A DNA stretch of 9,097 nt from positions 1-9,097 of the forward strand of contig CAIOLZ010000291.1 of the NCBI GenBank assembly GCA_903859265.1. The letters are read 5' to 3'. This document shows positions 1-5,549 of the stretch, piece by piece (the stretch's first letter is position 1; each line of letters opens with the position of its first letter). Made by a program: the position numbers and the translations under genes. This DNA comes from an uncultured beta proteobacterium (GTDB lineage: Bacteria > Pseudomonadota > Gammaproteobacteria > Burkholderiales > Burkholderiaceae_C). The notes below the pieces were generated by a model. The model did not search any database. It saw nothing but the letters and a program-made list of their open reading frames with translations, and was not told the DNA's origin.

Positions 1-86
1 AAAAAGGTGCAGCGCTCACCGGCCATCACTGGTTGGCTCCAGACTTCGGCATTGATCTCAGTACTGACAGTGTCCGCCGCCTGCAT
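1..86 (-). CDS. Possible N-terminal fragment of an unidentified protein running off the left edge
   Basis: On the minus strand an ATG at 86-84 opens a frame with no stop to the window edge (28 codons plus 2 bases). The visible peptide begins MQAADTVSTEINAEVW and contains MAGERCTFF. It lies just downstream of, and in the same direction as, the 171-aa gene at 148-663, so it could be the next gene of a small operon. The ribosome site is weak: only an AGAG-like stretch lies upstream. The same frame also stays open upstream of this ATG, back across the end of the neighbouring gene, so the start is uncertain. I recognise no domain. It could equally be a chance open frame. Confidence 0.3.
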   Translation of the reverse strand, partial: MQAADTVSTEINAEVWSQPVMAGERCTF

Positions 87-147
87 CAGGCAAGAAGTCT
101 CTTGCGAATGGCCTTCGCATTTACCAAAAAACGCACGCGTATGGTCA

Positions 148-663
148 TCAATCCTGCACCGGCAGCAACGCGGCGATGCGTTCGCTGATGGAGTCGGCGC
201 GCGCATGACCGGCGACACGCTCAATCTCTTCGATCATGTCGCGGGACACTGCCAGCATGGTCTCGCGGTCTTTGGCGCTTCGCAATGCTTCACGAAATTG
301 TTCGGCCATGTCGGGGGCCCGCCGTGAAAACATGCGCTCGCAGATATCAAACAGAAACATGCGCGTGGTAGCTAGAGAACGGCGACCCTCGAATGTGTCC
401 ACCGAAGCCGGGGGCGGGGCGGGCGACAAGGCTGCACCGAACCGGCCGGACACCTTCCGGGGTTTTGGCAGGATGGGCTCTACGTAACCATCATCGATTA
501 ACCGGCGGGCCAAACCGTCCAGCTCACCGTCCAGAACTTGGGCTATATCCTGCAAGCTGCGCCGACCGTCGGCCAGCAACAGGAATGTTCGCTCCCTTTG
601 GCCCAACGTCCGCACACCAGGAGACAACTCGGCTCTGCCTTTTTCGGTTTTTTGTAGCTGCAT
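148..663 (-). CDS. 171-aa hypothetical protein, N-terminal winged-helix-like region and helical C-terminus
   Basis: I do not recognise a named family. Residues about 8-65 (from KGRAEL through the GQRERTFLLLADGRRS segment to DDGYVEPI) read like a compact helical or winged-helix-type module. From memory, similar segments recur in small hypothetical proteins of Comamonadaceae, but this is not a database result. A Pro/Ala-rich linker follows at about 66-88. A charged, mostly helical C-terminal part (about 90-171, including RSLATTRMFLFDICERMF) contains no Cys or His metal cluster. There is no signal peptide or membrane segment, so it is probably cytoplasmic. The ATG at 663 is the natural start, but no strong ribosome site precedes it. 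The antisense strand is also open, as expected for GC-rich coding DNA; the sensible residue composition of this frame and its clean ends favour it. A regulatory role is only a guess. Confidence 0.7.
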   Translation of the reverse strand: MQLQKTEKGRAELSPGVRTLGQRERTFLLLADGRRSLQDIAQVLDGELDGLARRLIDDGYVEPILPKPRKVSGRFGAALSPAPPPASVDTFEGRRSLATTRMFLFDICERMFSRRAPDMAEQFREALRSAKDRETMLAVSRDMIEEIERVAGHARADSISERIAALLPVQD

Positions 664-1217
664 AAAACCCAGAGTAACTATGCGACTTGCGTAATAACAA
701 ACTCAGCGAATTAGGCATTAAAGGTATGACGGGAAGATGAAATCCGAGGGCTCGAAAATCGACCCCGAAAAGGCCTTGACGAACATCGACGAAGATCGGA
801 AATGGCGAAATCAAGTCGGCCCCGATAGCTGGGGGCAAACTGACTTTTCTATTGACGTTTCCATTGGTAGCACCACAATAGGCCCGTCAAGGAGGGCGCC
901 TGCGGCAACAACCAGGAATGACGAAGATGAACTGTTTTCTGCGGATGAGCCAGTGAATGCTGCGCCAATTGTTTCAGCCTACAAGCCATGGCGAATTTCC
1001 TGGTAGCTGGCGCTGCTTCACATCCCGGGCATCTGCATCCGAGCGGAACGGCCTGGTGCTGCGTTGCACCTTTTCGACCGGGTGGGCAAAAAATTTTGGA
1101 CACAGTACCCGACAAAGGTTATGCGGGCTTTGAAAGCGCGGCCAATTGAATTGGTTTGGCAATCAATGGTTGTGCATAGATTGCCGATATAAGCCAAACT
1201 GAGCACATGGGATCCGT
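664..1217. other. 554-bp gap with no confident gene
   Basis: This stretch separates the minus-strand 171-aa gene from the plus-strand receiver-TPR gene, so it should hold the start regions of both. Apart from the doubtful ORF at 737-1006 I see no gene, RNA or repeat. No convincing -35/-10 pair was found for either neighbour. The best partial candidates, TTGGCA near 1157 for the plus gene and TTGTTA/TAGTTA on the minus strand near 670-700, have poor spacing or poor -10 elements, so they are not called. Confidence 0.5.
737..1006 (+). CDS. Doubtful 89-aa small ORF, hydrophilic, unidentified
   Basis: This ATG-initiated frame encodes a charged, apparently disordered peptide (starts MKSEGSKIDPEKAL, then Asp/Glu-rich stretches such as RNDEDELFSADEP). 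No domain, signal peptide or membrane segment is visible. The nearest purine-rich stretch (GGGAAG, 731-736) abuts the ATG, which is too close for an ideal ribosome site; AAGG at 721-724 is about 12 bases upstream. Codon third positions are GC-rich in the first half and less so afterwards. The same frame stays open for 62 more codons after the TAG at 1004-1006, up to TAA at 1190-1192. It could be a small gene, the remnant of a longer broken gene, or chance. Confidence 0.3.
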   Translation: MKSEGSKIDPEKALTNIDEDRKWRNQVGPDSWGQTDFSIDVSIGSTTIGPSRRAPAATTRNDEDELFSADEPVNAAPIVSAYKPWRISW

Positions 1218-2876
1218 ATGTTTGAGCCGTACGATGAATTAGCTGATACCCGCGCATTGGTGATTGAAGGCAATCCGTCTATGCGGTCGATTCTGGTCGC
1301 ACAGATGAAGGATTTCGGCGTGGGTACGGTGGCGCAATGCGGTCGCATCATTGATGCGCGGCGCATGCTGGAATATCAAAATTACGATTTTGTCCTTTGC
1401 GAGTCGAATTTTCCAAATGAAAACGCCACCGGTCAGGATTTGCTCAACGACCTTCGGCGTAACCAACTGCTTCCCTTTTCAACAGTTTTCGTGATGATTA
1501 CTGGTGAAGCCACCTATGCCAAGGTGGCTGAAGCTGCCGAATCAGCGCTCGATGGGTATTTATTAAAACCCCACAAACCTATGCAATTGAGCGAGCGTCT
1601 TCAAGCCGCACGGCTACGCAAGGTGTCACTGCAAAGAATTTTCCGAGCCATTGAAGAAAGTAACTTCGATCTCGGCGCCAAATTGTGCATTGAGCGCTTC
1701 AATAGCCGAGGGCCTTACTGGCTCTATGCCGCACGCATAGGCGCCGAATTACTGCTGCGACTCGACCGTCCACTGGAAGCGAAAACGCTTTATGAGGCCG
1801 TTATCCAGGCAAAAACTTTGCCTTGGGCCAAACTCGGAGTCGCGCGATCAATGCTTGACAGCGGGCAACCAGCGGTCGCAGTGAGCACGTTGGAAAACTT
1901 GATTGCTGAAGACCCCTCCTACACAGATGCTTATGACGTCATGGGATTGGCGCAGTTTCATCTGGGCCAGTTTGAAGAGGCGTTGGCGACCTACAAGATG
2001 GCTAGCACGATCACGCCCGGATCGATCAGCCGTATGCAGAATTTCGGGATGATGCTGTTTTATGCAGGTCACTTTGACGAGGCTGAGCGCACCCTGGCCC
2101 GAACCGCCTTGTTGGGTATAGATTCCAAGATATTCGATTGTCAGGCCTTGGTTTTGATGGCCTTTGTACAGTTTGACCGCGGTGATCACAAGGGATTGCT
2201 GCGTGGATTGCACGACTTTGAACGGATGCTGGAACGGGATCCGGACAACGTGCGCACCCAGAGGCTGGCCAAAGTAGTGCAAACGCTGTACACACTGCAC
2301 CATCACAAAATTGCGCAAGCCCTGGACTCGGTGCGTGCAATGATTAGTGAAGCGACTTTGCCTACGTTCGATTTTGAATCAGCTTCCAATTTGGTTGCTT
2401 TGTTGGCGCAACTCGCCAAACGGGCTATCCAACTGGAAGAGGTATTTGAAGTGATTGACCAAATTGGTATGCGCTTTTGTTCTAGTCGTGCCATGGGGGA
2501 ACTGCTGGCAGGTTCAGCTTCAGCACACCCTGAATATGCAAATCATATTCGGGGATGCAATGCCAAGGTCTTGCGGTATGCACAGTATGCAATGTCACTG
2601 AGTCTGAAGGGTGACCCGAAAGGTGCGGTCCGGGAGCTGATTTTGCGCGCTGAGGAAACTCTCAACGCCAAACTCGTGGAGTCAGCCATCAGCGTGATGG
2701 ACCGTTACGCCGAAAAAATTGGTGACACCACTGACTTGCGCAATAGCCTAGAGACGTTGCGCGCGCGATGTGCCGGAACCAAGGCCCGTTCGGCTTTGGG
2801 TGAGGGACAGCGCAAGGCGGGAGCCCTTTCGTTGCGCGTAGGTACTGGGGGAGGCAAGAGGTCCTCCAAGGGATAA
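1218..2876 (+). CDS. Atypical response-regulator receiver domain fused to TPR repeats
   Basis: The 552-aa protein starts with a CheY-like receiver domain (about residues 11-130) followed by TPR-type helical repeats. The clearest repeats are at about 168-300 (for example LPWAKLGVARSMLDSGQPAV, then AYDVMGLAQFHLGQFEEALA, then NFGMMLFYAGHFDEAERTLA). A further helical region runs to about 520 and a basic Gly/Lys/Arg-rich tail closes the protein. There is no DNA-binding, GGDEF or other enzymatic output domain, so output is probably through protein contacts in the cytoplasm. In the receiver, Thr95 (MITGE) and Lys117 (LLKPH) are kept. The phospho-acceptor position is Glu62 (VLCESNF) instead of Asp, and the Mg-binding acidic pair is Glu17-Gly18 (VIEGNPSMR) instead of Asp-Asp. 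Phosphorylation as in CheY is therefore unlikely; constitutive or ligand-free signalling is inferred. The start at 1218 has only a weak GGGA ribosome site. No partner histidine kinase is adjacent. Confidence 0.9.
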   Translation: MFEPYDELADTRALVIEGNPSMRSILVAQMKDFGVGTVAQCGRIIDARRMLEYQNYDFVLCESNFPNENATGQDLLNDLRRNQLLPFSTVFVMITGEATYAKVAEAAESALDGYLLKPHKPMQLSERLQAARLRKVSLQRIFRAIEESNFDLGAKLCIERFNSRGPYWLYAARIGAELLLRLDRPLEAKTLYEAVIQAKTLPWAKLGVARSMLDSGQPAVAVSTLENLIAEDPSYTDAYDVMGLAQFHLGQFEEALATYKMASTITPGSISRMQNFGMMLFYAGHFDEAERTLARTALLGIDSKIFDCQALVLMAFVQFDRGDHKGLLRGLHDFERMLERDPDNVRTQRLAKVVQTLYTLHHHKIAQALDSVRAMISEATLPTFDFESASNLVALLAQLAKRAIQLEEVFEVIDQIGMRFCSSRAMGELLAGSASAHPEYANHIRGCNAKVLRYAQYAMSLSLKGDPKGAVRELILRAEETLNAKLVESAISVMDRYAEKIGDTTDLRNSLETLRARCAGTKARSALGEGQRKAGALSLRVGTGGGKRSSKG

Positions 2877-3144
2877 CCTGCAAGTAGCAATGCAATTCGA
2901 TATTCCAACTGCCCCAGCAGTGCGCGATCAAGACTTGCCCCTCGACTCTGGGCTGGAATTCGCCATGTGGCGGAAATTTGTACGTTGCCATTGCATAAGT
3001 CTGTATGGATACGACAGCACACAGCAAGCAGCCATTGAGGGGTCAATACAGCTGCCGTAAAAGCCCTGGCCAGCAAGCCAGCCCGACGCTCAGAAGTACC
3101 AAGTGAAGCATTTAAAACGCGGCAACTTGTCCGAGCAAGTGTGT

Positions 3145-3172
3145 TTGTATGCATTTGAATTGGCACTAAAGT
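3145..3172 (+). promoter_or_regulatory. Possible sigma70-type promoter for the BLUF gene
   Basis: TTGTAT (3145-3150) and TAAAGT (3167-3172) are separated by 16 bases and lie 50 bases before the chosen BLUF start. Each box matches the consensus at four of six positions, so this is only a candidate. Confidence 0.3.
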
Positions 3173-3207
3173 GGGTTCTGAACCGCAATTTTGCGCGACC
3201 CTGATTG

Positions 3208-3213
3208 AGAGGA
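3208..3213 (+). promoter_or_regulatory. Ribosome binding site that fixes the BLUF start at 3222
   Basis: AGAGGA lies 8 bases before the ATG at 3222-3224. The protein then starts MQLTQLVYVS, which matches where BLUF domains normally begin. An in-frame GTG at 3171 would add 17 residues with no family similarity and has no comparable site, so the ATG at 3222 is preferred. Confidence 0.75.
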
Positions 3214-3221
3214 TTGCCAAA

Positions 3222-3644
3222 ATGCAACTGACCCAGCTGGTGTACGTGAGCTCCTACATCGATGAATACGGTCTGGAGCTCCCGGAATTTATAGAGAACT
3301 CGGCTTTGGGCAATGGTCAGATGGGCGTTTTTGGAATGACACTGTTTTCCAATGGAAACATCATTCAGCTGCTGGAAGGACCACGCGCCGCGGTGCGGTC
3401 CATGTTCAGTCGCCTGCCACTGGACGCCAAGCAATTTCAAGTCTCGGAAATTTTTCAGGGGGCGCTCGATGCGGCCTGCATAGACGAGACTTCCATTGGT
3501 TTCAGCCTGCATTCATTGCGGCTGATAACCAAGCCCCCCTCCATCGTCGAGCTGTTCAGATTGAGGCTCGATGAGGTCCGTAATCGTGTGCGTAACAGCG
3601 CGGGCAAGACGCTCATGGAGCGGTTTGCCATCGATTACCAGTGA
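3222..3644 (+). CDS. Short BLUF-domain (blue-light, FAD) sensor protein, divergent
   Basis: The 140-aa protein is a BLUF domain (about residues 2-100) plus a short helical C-terminal cap (about 101-140), the length usual for PixD/BlrB-like stand-alone BLUF proteins. BLUF domains bind FAD and change the hydrogen-bond network around the flavin on blue-light absorption. Visible family features are the first strand LTQLVYVS with the photoactive Tyr (Tyr8), Ser27, Asn31 (position of AppA Asn45 / PixD Asn32) and the IIQLLEGP motif with the key Gln49. Departures are VFG in place of ITG after the Asn, Gly30 where PixD has Asn31, DAKQ (68-71) in place of the usual D-x-R-H, and FSL (94-96) where AppA/PixD carry the W-x-M pair. 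FAD binding therefore seems possible, but the photocycle may be altered. No output domain is attached, so it probably acts through a partner protein. It is one of three separate small signalling genes on this strand. Confidence 0.88.
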   Translation: MQLTQLVYVSSYIDEYGLELPEFIENSALGNGQMGVFGMTLFSNGNIIQLLEGPRAAVRSMFSRLPLDAKQFQVSEIFQGALDAACIDETSIGFSLHSLRLITKPPSIVELFRLRLDEVRNRVRNSAGKTLMERFAIDYQ

Positions 3645-3681
3645 CAGCCCCAGCGGTAAATTTGTTGTTGCCGGGATAAAG

Positions 3682-3709
3682 TTGACCTTTTTGATTAACG
3701 ATATATACT
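3682..3709 (+). promoter_or_regulatory. Near-consensus sigma70 promoter upstream of the 43-aa ORF
   Basis: TTGACC (3682-3687) and TATACT (3704-3709) are separated by 16 bases, and each box matches the consensus at five of six positions. The surroundings are AT-rich. A transcript starting near 3716 would have a leader of about 20 bases before the ATG at 3738. This is the best promoter-like sequence in the window. Confidence 0.6.
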
Positions 3710-3737
3710 GTTTAAACTGTTTCAAAAAGGGGTTGCC

Positions 3738-3869
3738 ATGAAGCTGATATCTTTGGCGTTTTCGAAGTTTTGCCGGGCAATTGTTCGCCACTATTCCCTG
3801 CATGCCCCTGAGCATGTGGGGCAATTTGCCGGTTCGCTGTTGCCCCTGGAAGGTTGGCAGCACAAATAG
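3738..3869 (+). CDS. 43-aa small hypothetical protein with strong expression signals
   Basis: The frame begins ATG at 3738 and stops at TAG 3867-3869. AAGGGG (3727-3732) sits 5 bases before the ATG, and a near-consensus promoter ends about 30 bases upstream, which makes translation likely. The product begins MKLISLAFSKFCRAIVRHYS and ends LLPLEGWQHK. Its first 20 residues are hydrophobic and basic, with an amphipathic-helix look. There is no clear signal-peptidase site and no long uninterrupted hydrophobic segment, and I recognise no family. The gene also contains a TGCCCC/GGGGCA inverted repeat with a 9-base loop at about 3800-3820, so the transcript could fold. It stands alone between the BLUF and CZB genes. 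An alternative is that the promoter makes a small regulatory RNA and the frame is incidental. Confidence 0.5.
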   Translation: MKLISLAFSKFCRAIVRHYSLHAPEHVGQFAGSLLPLEGWQHK

Positions 3870-4039
3870 GCTGGTCACCGGGTCAAGCCGGGCCAACAGC
3901 GCAAAGTGTTGCATCGCAGCAATGCTTTTAACACTGATTGATACATTTTCCAATTCGTTGTCTGGTGTGCTACTGAATCTTCGCAATCTGGCCTAAATTT
4001 CTCCAAGAAAAAAAATGGCTTCAAGAAAGCGAAGGGGGC

Positions 4040-4423
4040 ATGGTCGAGAAAATAACACTGGAAACTGCATACCGTGCGCATTTGCTGTGCAAGGCCGCAC
4101 TCATTACCGAAGCCCGTCAGAACCCGGCGCAAACTGCCACTGATATCGTCGCCCGACACCGTTGCGAGTTGGGCAAATGGTTGAGCGATGACGGAGAAAA
4201 ACTCTACGGAACGTTCGCCGAATTCCGCCGGGTCATCGCCAAGCACGAATACTACTATTCGGTTGTTGCAATCGTGGCAAACATCGCAGACAGAAAAGGC
4301 GTTGCCAATTTTCACGGTGAGCTGATCAGCAGTCCGCCCTTTGCCAGAGCTTCGATGGAAGTTGGAATAGCCATCAACGAATTGAAGGCGGCAGTGGACA
4401 GGGTGAAAAAAAGCGCATCCTAG
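4040..4423 (+). CDS. Stand-alone CZB-like (chemoreceptor zinc-binding) domain protein
   Basis: The 127-aa protein is almost entirely a CZB-type four-helix domain. The hallmark C-x-L-G-x-W motif is present (RCELGKWL, Cys42 to Trp47), with His14 in helix 1 and His69 in the third helix. Spacings match the ligand pattern known from the diguanylate cyclase DgcZ (His22, Cys52, His79, His83): 28, then exactly 27 residues. The fourth ligand, expected at +4 from His69, is Tyr73 (KHEYYYS). CZB domains sense zinc or redox state at the C-terminus of chemoreceptors or on cyclases. Here there is no attached output domain, membrane segment or signal peptide, so it must act through a partner, zinc binding may be weaker, or it may have another role. 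A strong purine-rich ribosome site (GAAGGGGG, 4031-4038) abuts the start region. The next plus-strand gene, iolR-like, begins 80 bases downstream. Confidence 0.8.
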   Translation: MVEKITLETAYRAHLLCKAALITEARQNPAQTATDIVARHRCELGKWLSDDGEKLYGTFAEFRRVIAKHEYYYSVVAIVANIADRKGVANFHGELISSPPFARASMEVGIAINELKAAVDRVKKSAS

Positions 4424-4429
4424 ACTCCG

Positions 4430-4444
4430 GCAGCGCATCGCTGC
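4430..4444. repeat. Perfect 6-bp inverted repeat between the CZB gene and the iolR-like gene
   Basis: GCAGCG-CAT-CGCTGC is a perfect hairpin with a 3-base loop, starting 7 bases after the CZB stop. No T-run follows, so it is not a classical intrinsic terminator. It could be a weak or Rho-assisted transcript end, or a protein-binding site in front of the regulator gene. Confidence 0.4.
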
Positions 4445-4503
4445 AAACATGGTGGATAACGAACGCATATCATGTTCGGGCAACAATTTTTTCCAACAAA
4501 CCC

Positions 4504-5361
4504 ATGGCTAATGCAAAGAAAACGGGGCCAACGGCTGACCAGACTATCAAGCGCATATCGGCAGAATATGAATCGCTCAGCAAGCAGTTGAAAGTGATTG
4601 CGCGGCATATTGAAAAAAATAGCGATCACGTGGGCATTGAGGGCATTCAGGAATTGGCGCGGCAGTGTGGCGTGCAGCCCTCCGCGGTAGTGCGCTTTGC
4701 CAAGCATTTCGGGTTCTCGGGATTTAGCGAGTTGCAGGCCATCTTTCGTGAAAACCTTTCGCGCCAACTCGCGCCCAGTCGCAATTACAAGACCCGCATA
4801 CGCGATCTGATCGAGTCGGGTTCCAACAACCTCACCAGCGTACAGATCGCCAGGGAGTTCCTCGCCGGGACGGTTGCCGGGATGCACGAACTCGAAAGCA
4901 ATCTGGATGCCGCTGCGTTCAAGAAGGCTGTGGATTTGCTCGCAGACAGCGACTGCATCTGGGTGGCTGCTTGCAGGCGCTCATTCCCGATCGCTGCCTA
5001 CCTTGACTACGCGCTCCAACACACGGAAAAACGCATCTGTCTGGTCTCGGGTTTGGGTGGCATGCATCTGGGGCAGGTTCGTTCTGTTCGCAAAGCCGAC
5101 GTGATGATTGCCATCTCGTTCTCACCGTACGCCGAAGAAACCATCGCGGTAGCAAAGGCCGCCCTGACGCGCGGCGCGAAGCTCGTTGCCATATCCGACA
5201 GTCGCATGAGCCCGCTGGCCAAACTGGCCCATGTAACGCTGGTGGTGCAAGATAACTCCACATTGGGATTTCGCTCGCTCAGCAGCACCATGGGCCTCGC
5301 GCAAAGCCTGTTCATCGCGCTCGCCTACAACCTCGAGTTGCCTTACAGGCCAACCAACTGA
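4504..5361 (+). CDS. iolR: RpiR-family transcriptional regulator of inositol catabolism (IolR-like)
   Basis: The 285-aa protein has the standard RpiR/MurR layout and length. An N-terminal helix-turn-helix domain (about residues 12-88) includes LARQCGVQPSAVVRFAKHFG and the family-typical GFSGFSEL. A C-terminal SIS domain (about 135-270) includes VAACRRSFPIAAYLDYAL, MIAISFSPYAEET and LVAISDSRMSPLAKLA. SIS domains of this family bind phosphosugars, so a phosphorylated inositol breakdown product is the inferred effector. RpiR-type IolR proteins repress iol genes in Sinorhizobium and Salmonella. Placement directly before iolG, facing iolBED, supports the same job here, but the name rests on context. 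The ATG at 4504 is the only sensible in-frame start; no clear Shine-Dalgarno precedes it, so translation may be weak. A 20-codon ORF (4449-4511) overlaps the start in another frame. The 188-bp gap after it holds the candidate operator. Confidence 0.88.
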   Translation: MANAKKTGPTADQTIKRISAEYESLSKQLKVIARHIEKNSDHVGIEGIQELARQCGVQPSAVVRFAKHFGFSGFSELQAIFRENLSRQLAPSRNYKTRIRDLIESGSNNLTSVQIAREFLAGTVAGMHELESNLDAAAFKKAVDLLADSDCIWVAACRRSFPIAAYLDYALQHTEKRICLVSGLGGMHLGQVRSVRKADVMIAISFSPYAEETIAVAKAALTRGAKLVAISDSRMSPLAKLAHVTLVVQDNSTLGFRSLSSTMGLAQSLFIALAYNLELPYRPTN

Positions 5362-5401
5362 ACACGCTCGGCATCTGCCCGCCTGATGATCCGTTTCGAT
5401 G

Positions 5402-5443
5402 CAATTCAAGAAAATTTATTGAAATACAATTCAAAAGTTCGAA
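5402..5443. promoter_or_regulatory. Candidate IolR operator cluster upstream of iolG
   Basis: The AT-rich gap between iolR and iolG contains TTGAA-N6-TTCAA (5419-5434), a symmetric site. Its inner GAA-N6-TTC resembles the GGAA-N6-TTCC motif described for the RpiR-type IolR of Sinorhizobium meliloti (recalled from the literature). CAATTCAA occurs twice (5402-5409 and 5427-5434), 25 bases apart, and the palindrome TTCGAA lies at 5438-5443. A TACAAT box (5425-5430, five of six to the -10 consensus) is inside the symmetric site, so a bound repressor could block transcription. No good -35 pairs with it. Function is inferred. Confidence 0.5.
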
Positions 5444-5539
5444 TCATTAGAAATTTATTTTCAATTCCTGGTTCAAATTTTGGGGTCACTGAATTGCCTC
5501 CAAAAGCTTCCCAAGCGTCTGCCTGTAACCCCGAGACAT

Positions 5540-5544
5540 AAGGA
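5540..5544 (+). promoter_or_regulatory. Ribosome binding site of iolG
   Basis: AAGGA lies 5 bases before the ATG at 5550. It supports this start over any internal one, and the protein then begins directly with the first strand of the Rossmann fold. Confidence 0.75.
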
Positions 5545-5549
5545 TTCCC

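Larger units (their letters stand above)
2877..3221. other. 345-bp gap without a gene
   Basis: No plus or minus frame here looks coding; the long minus-strand frames that cross it continue antisense into both neighbouring genes. It holds a small perfect hairpin, ACTGC-CCCA-GCAGT at 2908-2921, about 30 bases after the receiver-TPR stop. No T-run follows, so it is at best a weak terminator. A possible promoter for the BLUF gene lies at 3145-3172. Nothing else stands out. Confidence 0.5.

Noticed and set aside
7..327. 106-codon plus-strand frame at the left end
   Set aside because: Most of it is antisense to the 171-aa gene. It starts without a ribosome site and its product has no recognisable features.
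2705..3220. 171-codon minus-strand frame across the gap before the BLUF gene
   Set aside because: It overlaps the end of the TPR gene in antisense and has no ribosome site or domain. Together with the overlapping 112-codon frame it looks like chance.
3873..3900. GC-rich CCGG repeats after the 43-aa ORF, considered as a terminator
   Set aside because: Only a 4-bp stem can be drawn and no T-run follows.
3513..3986. 157-codon minus-strand frame across the end of the BLUF gene and the 43-aa ORF
   Set aside because: It runs antisense to the BLUF C-terminus. The promoter and ribosome site in this region point to the plus strand.
3875..4486. 203-codon minus-strand frame opposite the CZB gene
   Set aside because: The plus strand holds the CZB signature motif with correct ligand spacing; the minus frame is its shadow.
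5483..5533. GGGGT ... ACCCC inverted repeat in the iolG leader, considered as a riboswitch or attenuator
   Set aside because: The arms are only five bases and widely separated, with no T-run and no known riboswitch core.
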